A stretch of 64,000 bases of DNA from UBA7803 sp040219935 (GTDB lineage Bacteria > Pseudomonadota > Gammaproteobacteria > Pseudomonadales > Azotimanducaceae): assembly GCA_040219935.1 (NCBI GenBank), contig JAVJUA010000048.1, forward strand, positions 186,001 through 250,000, given 5' to 3'. Positions 23,712 through 32,773 of this stretch are shown piece by piece. Both the position numbers and the translations under genes were made by a program. The notes under the pieces were generated by a model. That model did no database searches. It was not told the DNA's origin and worked only from the letters and a program-made list of their open reading frames with translations. The first letter of the stretch is position 1. The number at the start of each line of letters is the position of its first letter.

Positions 23712-24881
23712 ATGACTTCGCCTCTGGACGGCGTGCGCGTGCTCGACCTGTCCCGGGTGCTGGCGGGGCCATTCGCGGGACGCATGCTGGCCGACCTGGG
23801 TGCCGACGTGGTCAAGGTGGAGCCGCCGGCGGGCGACGTCACCCGGCTGTGGGGCGCTGAGCGGCATGGCATTGCCGGGTACTTCCAACAGCAGAATGCC
23901 GGCAAGCGCGGGATGTGCATCGATCTGGCGGTGCCGGAAGGGGTGAGCCTGGTGCGGGCGCTGGCGGCGCGCGCCGACATCCTGATCGAGAATTTCCGCC
24001 CCGACGTCATGGGCCGTCTGGGGCTCGGCTACGACCTGCTGGCCGCCGACAATGCCGGCCTGATCATGCTGTCGATATCGGGGTTCGGTGCCAACGGGCC
24101 GGAGTCCCGGCGGGCCGCCTACGCGCCCATCATTCATGCGGAAACCGGCATCATGGCCCGTCAGGCACGCATCGCCAACGGTCATCCGGTAGACATGGCG
24201 CTGTCCATCGCCGACACCAACGCCGGGCTGCACGGGCTGGTTGCCGTGCTGGCCGCCCTGCACCTGCGCAGCCGCACGGGTCTCGGCGAGCACGTGGACC
24301 TGGCCATGCTCGACGCCACCCTGGTCACCGATGACCACGTGCACCTGGCCCTCGACGACGCCGAGGACCTGCAGCGCATGCCCAACGAGGTGTGGCAGTC
24401 GGCGGCCGGCCCGATCATGATCGCGGGCGACTTCCGCTACGTCTGGCGGCAGCTCCACGAGGTCATGGGTGTGCCTGACCCGACCCCCGAAGACGCGGAT
24501 CTGCCCACCAAGATCGAGGCGCGCCGGCGGGCGGCGCGACGCTTCCTCGAGGAGACCTGTGCGGACCGGGCTGCCGTGATCGCCGCCATGGATCGCATGA
24601 ACTTGGCCTGGGGCGATGTCCGCACCAGCGCCGGCACGCGCACGTCGCCCACGGTGCGGCATCGCGGCAGCTTCGCGGACATCGACGATCGCGGCGGCGG
24701 CCGTCGGCAGGTACCGCAATCGCCCTACCGCTACGCCCGGGCCAGTGCCCACGTGCGCGGCGGCGCGCCCCACCAGGGTGAGCACAACGTCGAGGTGCTG
24801 GCGGACTGGCTCGAGGGGCCGCTGGCCGATCCGGCGCATTGGGGACGGGCGCTGGTCAAGCCGTCGCCGGCAGGCGGTTAG
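23712..24881 (+). CDS. CaiB/BaiF (class III) CoA-transferase
   Basis: A 389-residue formyl-CoA-transferase-type protein. It starts with 'LDGVRVLDLSRVLAGPFAGR' and 'LADLGADVVKVEPP', then 'ILIENFRPDVMGRLGLGYD', a catalytic-Asp segment 'ALSIADTNAGLHG' near residue 169, and 'RTGLGEHVDLAMLDATL'. It would move CoA between carboxylic acids; the acid is not predictable. The C-terminal third is shorter and more divergent than in characterised enzymes. It sits 58 bases after msrA and 3 bases before the YegD-like gene. Confidence 0.87.
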   Translation: MTSPLDGVRVLDLSRVLAGPFAGRMLADLGADVVKVEPPAGDVTRLWGAERHGIAGYFQQQNAGKRGMCIDLAVPEGVSLVRALAARADILIENFRPDVMGRLGLGYDLLAADNAGLIMLSISGFGANGPESRRAAYAPIIHAETGIMARQARIANGHPVDMALSIADTNAGLHGLVAVLAALHLRSRTGLGEHVDLAMLDATLVTDDHVHLALDDAEDLQRMPNEVWQSAAGPIMIAGDFRYVWRQLHEVMGVPDPTPEDADLPTKIEARRRAARRFLEETCADRAAVIAAMDRMNLAWGDVRTSAGTRTSPTVRHRGSFADIDDRGGGRRQVPQSPYRYARASAHVRGGAPHQGEHNVEVLADWLEGPLADPAHWGRALVKPSPAGG

Positions 24882-24884
24882 CGC

Positions 24885-26288
24885 ATGGCGGTCGGGGTGG
24901 GCATCGACTTCGGCACCACCAACTCCGCCGCCGCGGTGTACGACGGTGAGCGGGTGCGGCTGGTGCCCCTCGAGGGCGATGACCCGATCATGCCGTCGGC
25001 CACCTACATCGACCGCGAGCTGAAGGCGCTCACCGGTCAGCAGGCCATCGATCGCTACATCGACGACAACACCGGGCGAACGGTCGAGCTGATTCCCGAA
25101 GTCATTGCCGAGACCAGCGCCTTCGTCGAGCACGGCGACAGCGAGAACCCGGCGCCGGTGGAGACCACCACCCAGCGCATCTACGGCCGTCCGCTGGTGG
25201 ACAGCGGCCTGCAGGGGCGACTGTTCCGCGGTACCAAGCGCCTGCTCGGCGACAGCAGCGTGCGCCGGCTGATGGTGTTCGAGCATCCGTTCCGTCTGGT
25301 GGCGCTGATCACGCCGCTGCTGCTGCGTATGCGCCGAGCCCTCGATCTCGAGGTCGGCCGCTGCGAAGAGGCCCACCTGGGCCATCCGGTCACCTTCGAA
25401 GGGCGGGAGCAGTTTCGCAACCAGACTGCCCTGACCCGGCTCGGCGAGGCCTACAAGCATGCCGGCATCGTCCGCCAGCACTTCTATCCGGAGCCGCTGG
25501 CGGCCACCGTCAGCTACCTCACGGCAAACCCTGACGTCGTCGGCGAGCACGTGCTGTGCCTCGATTTCGGCGGCGGCACCCTGGACTTCTGCGTGCTGCG
25601 CCGTCGCGCGGGTACATTCTCGGTGGTGACCACCCACGGCCTGGCGCTCGGCGGCGATCACATCGATCAGCGGTTGTTCAGCGCCCTGCTGTTTCCGCTG
25701 CTGGGCAAGGGCGAGCGCTGGCGCCGCCGCGGCATGGATCGGGAGATCGAGACCGACTTTCCCTTCGAAGACTACGAAGACCTGCTGCTGAACTGGGCGG
25801 TGACCTACACGCTGAATCAGAACCGCTACACCACGCCCGTCTTCGAGCGCCTGGCCCAGGGCGGGCCGGGCAGCGAGAAGTTCCGGCGCCTGAACGAGCT
25901 GATTCAGCGCAACCTCAGCTATCAGGTGTTTCAGGCCATCAAGGACTTCAAGGCCCGGCTCTCCGACGACGAAGAGGCCGTGCTCGACATCGCCGACATC
26001 GACGTCGAGGTGCGGCTGACGCGTGCCGACTTCGAGACCATCATCGCCGACCTGCTGGACCAGGTGGCGGATGCGCTGGATCGCACGCTGGCCAGGAGCG
26101 GGCTCCCAGCGTCCGCCATCGACATCGTGCTGCGCACCGGCGGATCCAGCCTGATTCCCGCGGTGCGGCGCATTCTCGAGTCGCGCTTTCCTGGCCGCGT
26201 GGTGGACCATGACCCGTTCACCAGCGTCGCCGCCGGGCTCGCCATCGCCGCCTACCACGGCTGGGAGTTCCGCCCCGAGGCGGGTTGA
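24885..26288 (+). CDS. YegD-like Hsp70 family protein
   Basis: A 467-residue actin/Hsp70-fold ATPase. It has phosphate-1 motif 'GIDFGTTNSAAAVY', phosphate-2 'LCLDFGGGTLDFCVLRR', 'GLALGGDHIDQRLFSALLFP' and the adenosine motif 'IVLRTGGSSLIPAVRRIL'. It resembles E. coli YegD and lacks the C-terminal substrate-binding and lid domains of DnaK, so a classical chaperone cycle is unlikely; the role is unknown. It starts 3 bases after the CoA-transferase stop, so cotranscription is likely. It converges with the Nudix gene. Confidence 0.88.
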   Translation: MAVGVGIDFGTTNSAAAVYDGERVRLVPLEGDDPIMPSATYIDRELKALTGQQAIDRYIDDNTGRTVELIPEVIAETSAFVEHGDSENPAPVETTTQRIYGRPLVDSGLQGRLFRGTKRLLGDSSVRRLMVFEHPFRLVALITPLLLRMRRALDLEVGRCEEAHLGHPVTFEGREQFRNQTALTRLGEAYKHAGIVRQHFYPEPLAATVSYLTANPDVVGEHVLCLDFGGGTLDFCVLRRRAGTFSVVTTHGLALGGDHIDQRLFSALLFPLLGKGERWRRRGMDREIETDFPFEDYEDLLLNWAVTYTLNQNRYTTPVFERLAQGGPGSEKFRRLNELIQRNLSYQVFQAIKDFKARLSDDEEAVLDIADIDVEVRLTRADFETIIADLLDQVADALDRTLARSGLPASAIDIVLRTGGSSLIPAVRRILESRFPGRVVDHDPFTSVAAGLAIAAYHGWEFRPEAG

Positions 26289-26298
26289 GTCCGGCCCC

Positions 26299-26904
26299 TC
26301 AGCGTTCGTCGGGCGGCTGCCAGGCCGGGTCGAGGGTCTGGAAGAACGACTTCAGCATGCGGTAGGTCAGCCCCCAGACGAAGTGGCCGCCCTCTAGCCG
26401 GTAGCCGTTGAACACGGTGGGCACGCCGGCCATGGGCAGCGTCTCGGTGTCGTGGCAGCCGTTGCTCGCCAGGCGGCGCAATGACGACCACACCACGCTG
26501 TGCACCTCGTAGTTGGGCGTGAACTCCGGATCGCCGTCGATAGCGTAGACGTGGGGGGCGATGAGCAGCCCGGTGGGCCGGCCCTTGGGCATGGCCTGCT
26601 GCTGATCCAGGGCGCCGAGAAAGTCGGCATCGTCGAGGGACAGGCCGATCTCCTCGAGGGTTTCCCGTTCCGCGGCGGCGCGCAGGTGCGCGTCCACGGG
26701 GTCGAGATGGCCGCCCGGGAACGCCATGTGGCCCGACCAGGGGTCGCCGGCCTTGATGGCGCGCTGGATGAACAGCACATCGGTGTCGTCGTTGCGTGGG
26801 CGCAGGATGATGGCCACCGCCGCCTGACGGTTGTGGCTCTGCGGATCCAGGCAGGAAGGCCGGTGCCCGGCCAGCCGGGCGCTGATGAAGCTCAAGCGGT
26901 GCAT
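26299..26904 (-). CDS. Nudix hydrolase, CoA pyrophosphatase-like
   Basis: A 201-residue Nudix protein. The NuCoA-type context 'GDPWSGHMAFPGGHLDPVD' leads into 'RAAAERETLEEIGL', which carries the metal-binding Glu residues. This spacing matches NudL-type proteins that split CoA into phosphopantetheine and adenosine 3',5'-bisphosphate. Substrate preference is inferred from these motifs only. The start ATG at 26904 has AGGAG only 2 bases away, so the true start could differ slightly. Divergent from the thioesterase gene. Confidence 0.8.
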   Translation of the reverse strand: MHRLSFISARLAGHRPSCLDPQSHNRQAAVAIILRPRNDDTDVLFIQRAIKAGDPWSGHMAFPGGHLDPVDAHLRAAAERETLEEIGLSLDDADFLGALDQQQAMPKGRPTGLLIAPHVYAIDGDPEFTPNYEVHSVVWSSLRRLASNGCHDTETLPMAGVPTVFNGYRLEGGHFVWGLTYRMLKSFFQTLDPAWQPPDER

Positions 26905-26957
26905 GACTCCTATATCATAGAGCCTCGTTCCCAGCCGAATCGAATCCGGAATCTCAC

Positions 26958-27374
26958 ATGGACCAACCAGCCGACGCCGGCGACCGCCCGGCCAACCACT
27001 GCTTCGTATGCGGGCCCTCCAATCCCGGAGGCCTCGGCGTGCGTTTCCGCATCGAGGACGACGTCTGCATCGGCGAGTTCACGCCGGGCCCGAATCAACG
27101 GGGCTACGACACCCTGACCCACGGCGGCATCATGTTCAGCCTGCTCGACGACGTCATGGCCAACTATCTGTGGCTGCAGGGGGTGAAGTGCTTCACCGCC
27201 CGCGCCGAGATCCGCTACCGCGAGCACCTGCCCATCGGCACGCCGGTGCGGCTCGAGGGGCGATGCGTGAAGCGCCGCGGCCGCCTGGCGCAGATGGAGG
27301 GTAAGATCGTGCGCGTCGACAACGACGTCGTGGTGGCTGAAGCCAGCGGCGCGTTCATGATCCCTGCCGACTGA
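26958..27374 (+). CDS. PaaI family hotdog thioesterase
   Basis: A 138-residue hotdog-fold protein. It opens with 'NHCFVCGPSNPGGLGVRFRI', the Cys-containing N-terminus typical of this subgroup. The central hotdog helix is 'DTLTHGGIMFSLLDDVMANY', where the His-Gly-Gly and Asp contribute to the active site. It probably hydrolyses an acyl-CoA; the acyl group is unknown. It lies 22 bases upstream of a MAPEG gene and may share its transcript. Confidence 0.83.
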   Translation: MDQPADAGDRPANHCFVCGPSNPGGLGVRFRIEDDVCIGEFTPGPNQRGYDTLTHGGIMFSLLDDVMANYLWLQGVKCFTARAEIRYREHLPIGTPVRLEGRCVKRRGRLAQMEGKIVRVDNDVVVAEASGAFMIPAD

Positions 27375-27395
27375 CCCCACCCGAGGAGAATGACC

Positions 27396-27779
27396 ATGGC
27401 CGCCGTAACCGTGATCGCCATGCTGGCGCTGGTTCAGTACCTGTACTTTGCCGCCGAGGTGGGACGGGCCCGCGGCCGCAGCGGCCTGCAGGCGCCGGCC
27501 GTCACCGGCGACCCTGAGTTCGAACGGGTGTTTCGTGCCCACTACAACACCCTCGAGCAGCTCATCGTCTTCCTGCCGGCCGTCTACGCCGCCGGCTACT
27601 ACGTGCACGAGCTGTACGCGGTTTCCGTGGGCATGGTCTACCTGGTGGGCCGCGTCTGGTACTTCCGCAGCTACGTGGCCGATCCCGGGCGCCGCGGCCC
27701 GGGCATGATGCTCACCTTCCTTGCCAACGCCGCGCTGGTTCTCGGCGCGCTGGTGGGCGCGGTGCTGGTCCTATTCTGA
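27396..27779 (+). CDS. MAPEG family membrane protein
   Basis: A 127-residue protein with four hydrophobic segments, of the membrane-associated eicosanoid/glutathione metabolism family. It has the typical 'FERVFRAHYNTLEQLIVFLP' (helix 2, glutathione-site region) and 'VGRVWYFRSYVADPGRRGPG'. Bacterial members often have glutathione transferase or peroxidase activity. ATG at 27396 is preferred to 27390 because GAGGAG lies 7 bases upstream. Its end overlaps the convergent epoxide hydrolase gene by 9 bases. Confidence 0.87.
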   Translation: MAAVTVIAMLALVQYLYFAAEVGRARGRSGLQAPAVTGDPEFERVFRAHYNTLEQLIVFLPAVYAAGYYVHELYAVSVGMVYLVGRVWYFRSYVADPGRRGPGMMLTFLANAALVLGALVGAVLVLF

Positions 27780-28718
27780 GGGCGCCAGCCGCCCCAGCCA
27801 GTCCAGAATCAGCGCGTTGGTGGCTTCCGGCTGCTCCTGCTGGATCCAGTGGCCGCAGGGCAGGGTGTGAACCTCGACCTGGGGCACGAACTCGGCGAGG
27901 CGCGGGCTTGCGGGCACCATGTCGTACTGGCCGTGGATCATCAGTGCGGGCTGCTCGACGATCTGCTGCTCGGCACCGATGATGTGCCAGTTGCGGGCGA
28001 AGTTGCGGTACCAGTTCAGGCCGCCGGTGAAGCCCGAGCGGCGGAAGGCGTCGACGAACACGGCCAGCTCCGCCTCGCTCATCATCAGCTCGCCGGGCAC
28101 GTCGGTGGCCGTGGCCAGGTTGATGAGCGCCATGCCCGGGCCGAGGTCGCGGGGCGGTGCCAGCCACTGCCTGGTGCGGTAGAGGTTGCGCAGGAAGGTT
28201 TCCGCGTTGGCATCGAACACGCGATCGGCAACGCCCGGCTGCCGGTTGAAGTGGACGATGTAGAAGTCGCCGCCCAGGTGCTTCTCCCAGAAGCTCACCC
28301 AGTCGGTGGGCCCGCGCTCCAGGAAAGGCACGCTGAGGTTGATCACGGCGCGCACGCGTGGCCGGTGCAGCATGGCCAGGTTCCACACCACGATGGCGCC
28401 CCAGTCGTGGCCGACGAAGACGGCGTCGTCGTAGCCGTAGTGATCCAGCAGGCTCATCAGGTCGCCGCACAGGTGGGTGATGTCGTAGTCGGTCACCGCA
28501 GCGGGCCGGCTCGACCGGCCGTAGCCGCGCTGATTGGGCACGATGACGTGATAGCCCGCCGCCACCAGCGCGGGAATCTGGTGGCGCCAGGAGTAGGCGT
28601 GCTCCGGCCAGCCGTGGCACAGCACGATGGGGCCGCGGGGGCCGCCATGACCGGCTTCGAACACCTCCAGGGTGACGCCGTCCAGGTCGATCAGTCGGGG
28701 ATCCGGGAATGGCTGCAT
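27771..28718 (-). CDS. Epoxide hydrolase-like alpha/beta hydrolase
   Basis: A 315-residue protein with the epoxide hydrolase signature 'HGWPE' (residues 35-39, oxyanion hole), 'PNQRGYGRSSRP' and the nucleophile elbow 'GHDWG' with Asp105. The cap has 'LNWYRNF', a candidate for the ring-opening Tyr, and the C-terminus 'LPCGHWIQQEQPE' carries the catalytic His. The Asp nucleophile separates it from esterases; fluoroacetate or haloalkane dehalogenases are related alternatives. It is followed in transcription order from an SDR gene 13 bases upstream, suggesting one operon. Confidence 0.85.
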   Translation of the reverse strand: MQPFPDPRLIDLDGVTLEVFEAGHGGPRGPIVLCHGWPEHAYSWRHQIPALVAAGYHVIVPNQRGYGRSSRPAAVTDYDITHLCGDLMSLLDHYGYDDAVFVGHDWGAIVVWNLAMLHRPRVRAVINLSVPFLERGPTDWVSFWEKHLGGDFYIVHFNRQPGVADRVFDANAETFLRNLYRTRQWLAPPRDLGPGMALINLATATDVPGELMMSEAELAVFVDAFRRSGFTGGLNWYRNFARNWHIIGAEQQIVEQPALMIHGQYDMVPASPRLAEFVPQVEVHTLPCGHWIQQEQPEATNALILDWLGRLAPSE

Positions 28719-28731
28719 GGTCGGCTCCGTG

Positions 28732-29547
28732 CTACTGGCTCATGTACCAGCCGCCGTTCGGCGACAGCGTCTGGCCGGTGACGAACCGCGCCTCGTCGCT
28801 GGCGAGATAGACGGCCGCCCAGGCGATGTCGTCCGGCTCGCCCAGCCGCCCCATGGGCGTCTGCTGCTCGAGCAGCGGATGCATGGGCTTCAGCGGATCG
28901 GTCATGTCGGTTTTGATCCAGCCGGGCGCCAGGGCGTTGACGCGAATGTCGTGGGGGGCCAGCTCGTGGGCAAGCGCTCGGGTGAAGCCGAGGATGCCGG
29001 CCTTGGCCGCGCAGTAGGCGGTACCGCCGCTGCGGCCGAAGGTGCCCATGATGCTGCCCATGTTGATGATGGCGCCGGCCCCCAGCGGCCGCATGCGCTT
29101 CACCGCCTCGCGGCAGCAGTAGAACGTGCCGTTCATGTGCACGCCGATCATGCGCGCCCAGGCGGCGTCGGTGACGCCGACGATGCCGCCGTCCAGGGCG
29201 TCCTCGGGCTCCTCGCCGCGCAGCAGCGCCTCGGCCTGGCGGGCGATGCGCTCGCGGGCGGCGTTGTCGCCCTCCAGGCCGCTGATGCCGGCGTTGTTGA
29301 CCAGGATGTCGACCCGTTCGGTGAGCGCGTCGACCTGCTCGAACATGGCCGCCACCGAGCCGGAGTCGCTGACGTCACAGGCCACGGCTTCGCCATTCAG
29401 AGCATCGGCGGTGGCCCGCGCCGCCGCCAGGTTGAGATCGTTGACGATCACCCGGGCGCCTTCCTCATGCATGCGGCGTGCGATCTGGGCACCGAGCCCG
29501 CGGGCGGCCCCCGTGATCAATGCGGTCTTCCCCTGCAGTCGCTTCAT
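28732..29547 (-). CDS. Short-chain dehydrogenase/reductase
   Basis: A 271-residue classical SDR. It has NAD(P)-binding 'TGAARGLG' (residues 12-19), 'ACDVSD', 'NNAG' (84-87) and a catalytic Ser165, Tyr178, Lys182 set ('YCAAK'), then 'PGWIKTDMT'. The acidic end of strand 2 ('VNDLN') favours NAD+. An insertion near residues 92-122 is rich in Glu and Arg compared with typical family members. It is transcribed with the epoxide hydrolase, so the pair could process an epoxide to diol or ketone; this is inference. Confidence 0.88.
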   Translation of the reverse strand: MKRLQGKTALITGAARGLGAQIARRMHEEGARVIVNDLNLAAARATADALNGEAVACDVSDSGSVAAMFEQVDALTERVDILVNNAGISGLEGDNAARERIARQAEALLRGEEPEDALDGGIVGVTDAAWARMIGVHMNGTFYCCREAVKRMRPLGAGAIINMGSIMGTFGRSGGTAYCAAKAGILGFTRALAHELAPHDIRVNALAPGWIKTDMTDPLKPMHPLLEQQTPMGRLGEPDDIAWAAVYLASDEARFVTGQTLSPNGGWYMSQ

Positions 29548-29656
29548 GTTCAGACGTCACCCTCTCCCGGAGTCCGGGCAAGATGAGCGAAAGCCGTCCG
29601 GCGCGCAAGTCGGTATCATCGGTGTCGCTGGACCCGTTACATCGCGGAGATTCGAC

Positions 29657-30373
29657 ATGGAGATGATGCTGCTGGCATCGCTGCTGTTTCTGGGCACCCA
29701 CCTCGGCATCAGCAGCACCGGCATGCGCGCCCGCATGGTGGCGCTGCTCGGCGAGCGCGGGTACCTGGCCGGCTACTCACTGGTGGCTGCGCTCACCCTG
29801 GGGTACCTGATCTGGGTGTACGGGGCGCTGCCGCGGTACGACTATCTGTGGCTGCCGTCACCGATCCTGTATGCGGTCACCAAGGCCGTGATGCCGATTG
29901 CCACGGTGCTGCTGGTGGGCGGGTTCATGGTGCGCAACCCCACGGCGGTGGGCCAGGAGGGCCTGCTGCGGGCGACCGGCACGGCGGTGGAGCGTGAGAC
30001 CGCGGCCCGGGCGGAGCGGGTCGCGCTGGGGGTCAACCGGATCACCCGTCATCCGTTCCAATGGTCGGTGGTGCTGTGGGCGTCGGCGCATCTGCTCGCC
30101 AACGGTGACAGCGTGTCGGTGGTGTTCTTCGGCACGTTCCTGATCCTCGGCCTGGCCGGCAGCATGCTGATCGATCGCAAGAAGGCGGCGCGGCTCGGTG
30201 ACGACTGGCTGGCTTTCGCCCGGACCACTTCCAACGTGCCGTTCGCGGCCATCCTCAGGGGCGACAACCGGCTGGTGGCGAAGGAGCTGATCCTGCCGGT
30301 GCTGGTGGGGCTGGCGGTCTACGCCCTGTTCTACTGGGGCCATCCCTGGCTGGCGGGCGTTCGCATTGCTTGA
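29657..30373 (+). CDS. NnrU family membrane protein
   Basis: A 238-residue membrane protein with about six hydrophobic segments. The NnrU domain is seen in 'LLFLGTHLGISSTGMRARMV', 'GVNRITRHPFQWSVVLWASA' and 'DRKKAARLGDDWLAFARTTS', which resemble isoprenylcysteine methyltransferase-like folds. NnrU was named from denitrifiers, but no denitrification gene is nearby. ATG at 29657 follows GGAG with 8 bases spacing. Its end overlaps the histidine kinase start by 8 bases. Confidence 0.82.
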   Translation: MEMMLLASLLFLGTHLGISSTGMRARMVALLGERGYLAGYSLVAALTLGYLIWVYGALPRYDYLWLPSPILYAVTKAVMPIATVLLVGGFMVRNPTAVGQEGLLRATGTAVERETAARAERVALGVNRITRHPFQWSVVLWASAHLLANGDSVSVVFFGTFLILGLAGSMLIDRKKAARLGDDWLAFARTTSNVPFAAILRGDNRLVAKELILPVLVGLAVYALFYWGHPWLAGVRIA

Positions 30374-32714
30374 TCGGCGCGCCGCCCTCAGGGCTGGCAC
30401 GCTTTTCCTGGCGGTGGTGGCGCTGGCCGCGGCGGTGGCGGCATGGACCTACGTCGATCGCGCCGCGCACCTTGCTCGCAGCACCGCGCTGATCGCGGCC
30501 CAGACCAGCACCTTCCTGACGGTGTGGATCGACGCCCGGCTGGGTGCGGTGGGGGCGCTGGCGGAGCGTCGCGCCGACGCCTACGCGGACGCTGCCGACG
30601 CTTTCCACGACGCCGACGCTTTCCGCGAGGCGGCCGCCGGCCTGCTCGAGCGCTGGCCCGGGTTGCGGGCGTTGAACTGGGTGGACGGTGACGGCGTGAT
30701 TCGCGTCGTCATGCCGGTGGCGGGCAACGAGGCGGCCCTCGGCAGCCGCCTCTACGACCACCCGGCGACCCACGTGGTGGAGGCGGTGCGGAAGGCGGCC
30801 GCCGGCAACGCGCCCACTCGAACCGCCTCGGTGTCGCTGATTCAGGGCGGCCGCGGCTTCGCCTTCTACTGGCCCATGCGCCGCCCGGACGGGTCGCTGG
30901 CGGGCTTTCTGAACGGTGTGGTCGACGTCGATCGGCTGGTCGCCAACTCCGATGTGCTGGCTAACCTGGGTCAGGACCATTGGCTGGAGCTCCGCGACCC
31001 CGACGGCACCATCACCTGGAGCAACACCGATCTGCCGGCGGGCGCATGGCGGCTCGCCAGCGAGCAGCACATGTTCATCCTCGGGCTCGACTGGGTGCTG
31101 ACCCTGGCGCCCACGCCGGGGCGGATCGCCGCGGTGGTGGGCGGCCGCGAGCTCGCCATCTGGGTGGCGGGCAGCGGGTTGCTGGCCGCTCTGCTGGCGC
31201 TCGCCCTGTGGCGCCGCTGGCTGGTGGAGGCGCGGGGTCGGCGGCGTGGCCAAATCCTGCGCGACCTGGTGGACCGGCTGCCGCACCCGGTGTTTCTGGT
31301 GGACGCTGACGGCCGTTTCCGCTTCGTAAACGAAGCGCTGGCGGCGCTGTGCGGCGTCGATCGGTCGGTGCTGCTGGGTGCCGGTCCGGAGCGCCTGCCG
31401 TCGACGCCGGAAGAGGTGGCCGACTTCGTCGGCGCCAACGCCAGAGCCCTGGCCGCCAGCGGCCCGGAGGCAAGGGAAGAGACACTGACCGACGCCGGCG
31501 GCCGCCAGCGGCTGCTGGAGATGGTGCGCATGCCCTATACCGACCCGGTCGATCAGACGCCCGCCGTGCTCGGCATCGGCGTCGACGTCACCGGCCGCCA
31601 CGATCAGCAGCGCCTGCGCGCGCGCATCGCCACCGCCCTGGATCAAGCCGGGGAAGCCATCGCCGTGCTCGATCGGCATGGCCGCATAGAGTTTGCCAAC
31701 AGCGCGTTCAGCCAGATGATGGGGGTCGGCGAGCGCGACGTTCGCGGGCTCGGCGTAGAGGCGTTCGCGGTGCCGGGCAGCGACGACGATTCCCTGATCG
31801 CCGAGATCGCGGCCACGCTGCGCAGCGGCCAGTCGTGGCGGCGGCGCTACACCTCCCGCTGGGCCGATGGCGACCGGGTGCGCGACGCCACGGTGTCGCC
31901 GTTTCGCGACGAGTCCGGTCGTGTGTCCGGCTACGTGGGTGTGCTGCGCGACGTGACTCGCGAGCAGCAGCTCGAGGCGGAGCTGCGTCAGGCCCAGAAG
32001 CTCGAGGCGGTGGGACGGCTGTCCGGCGGTATCGCTCACGACTTCAACAACCTGCTGACGGTGATCCTGGGCTTTGCGGAGATGCTGCAGGACGAGGTTT
32101 CCCAGGGCAGCAGCGCCCGGGCGGCGGTCGCCGAAATCAGCAGGGCGGCGGAACGGGCAGCGGAGCTGACCCGCAAGCTGCTCGCCTTCAGCCGCCGCGG
32201 TGGCGGCACGGGCTCCGCGGCGTTGAACCCCGTGGTATCGGGTATGGTGCCCATGCTCGACCGGCTGCTCGGCGACCACGTCAGCATGGCGCTGGAGCTG
32301 GGCGAGGACGTGGGCCGCGTCGACGCGGAGCCCGGCGAGATCGAGCAGATCATCGTCAACCTCTGCCTCAACGCCCGGGACGCCATGCCGGAAGGCGGCC
32401 GCATCGTGGTGCGGACGTCGCTGCGCGACGCTGCGGTGGCGCCGCCGGCGGTGCAGACCAGGCTGGCGCCGGGACGCCATGCCGTGCTGGAGGTGCAGGA
32501 CGAGGGGGTCGGCATGGCCGCCGAGGTGGAGCAGCACATCTTCGAGCCGTTCTTCACCACCAAGGACGTGGGCGCCGGCAGCGGCCTCGGGTTGTCTATC
32601 GTCTACGGCATCGTCGAGCAGCGCCGCGGGGCGATCGAGGTGCGCACCATGCCGGGTGCCGGGACGGCCATGGCGGTCTGGCTGCCGGAAGCGACTGCTA
32701 CTGCTGACGCTTGA
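30366..32714 (+). CDS. PAS-containing sensor histidine kinase
   Basis: A 782-residue membrane sensor. Residues 8-30 form a membrane helix, followed by a periplasmic CHASE-like domain ('LRALNWVDGDGVIRVVMP', 'GFAFYWPMRRPDGSLAGFLN') and a second helix near 265-285. Two PAS domains span about 295-415 and 420-545. The HisKA domain has phospho-acceptor His558 in 'GGIAHDFNNLLTVILGFAEM', and the ATPase has 'NLCLNARDAMP', 'DEGVGM' and 'GSGLGLSIVYGI'. It has no receiver domain, and no response regulator is adjacent, so its partner is unknown. TTG at 30366 is the best in-frame start. Confidence 0.87.
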   Translation: MLDRRAALRAGTLFLAVVALAAAVAAWTYVDRAAHLARSTALIAAQTSTFLTVWIDARLGAVGALAERRADAYADAADAFHDADAFREAAAGLLERWPGLRALNWVDGDGVIRVVMPVAGNEAALGSRLYDHPATHVVEAVRKAAAGNAPTRTASVSLIQGGRGFAFYWPMRRPDGSLAGFLNGVVDVDRLVANSDVLANLGQDHWLELRDPDGTITWSNTDLPAGAWRLASEQHMFILGLDWVLTLAPTPGRIAAVVGGRELAIWVAGSGLLAALLALALWRRWLVEARGRRRGQILRDLVDRLPHPVFLVDADGRFRFVNEALAALCGVDRSVLLGAGPERLPSTPEEVADFVGANARALAASGPEAREETLTDAGGRQRLLEMVRMPYTDPVDQTPAVLGIGVDVTGRHDQQRLRARIATALDQAGEAIAVLDRHGRIEFANSAFSQMMGVGERDVRGLGVEAFAVPGSDDDSLIAEIAATLRSGQSWRRRYTSRWADGDRVRDATVSPFRDESGRVSGYVGVLRDVTREQQLEAELRQAQKLEAVGRLSGGIAHDFNNLLTVILGFAEMLQDEVSQGSSARAAVAEISRAAERAAELTRKLLAFSRRGGGTGSAALNPVVSGMVPMLDRLLGDHVSMALELGEDVGRVDAEPGEIEQIIVNLCLNARDAMPEGGRIVVRTSLRDAAVAPPAVQTRLAPGRHAVLEVQDEGVGMAAEVEQHIFEPFFTTKDVGAGSGLGLSIVYGIVEQRRGAIEVRTMPGAGTAMAVWLPEATATADA

Positions 32715-32738
32715 AATTTCCGGCAGGGACCCTATGTT
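32711..32738 (+). promoter_or_regulatory. Candidate sigma-70 promoter for the gliding-type ABC operon
   Basis: TTGAAA at 32711-32716, a 16-base spacer and TATGTT at 32733-32738, with predicted start near 32745 and the ATPase ATG at 32774. It overlaps the histidine kinase stop codon, so the ABC operon can be transcribed separately from the kinase. Confidence 0.55.
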
Positions 32739-32773
32739 GGCGGCTCTGCACCAAGCGGCGAGATGACCCATCC

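Noticed and set aside
23640..26258. Long - strand frame opposite the CoA-transferase and YegD-like genes
   Set aside because: Composition typical of an antisense shadow, and the + strand carries intact Hsp70 phosphate motifs.
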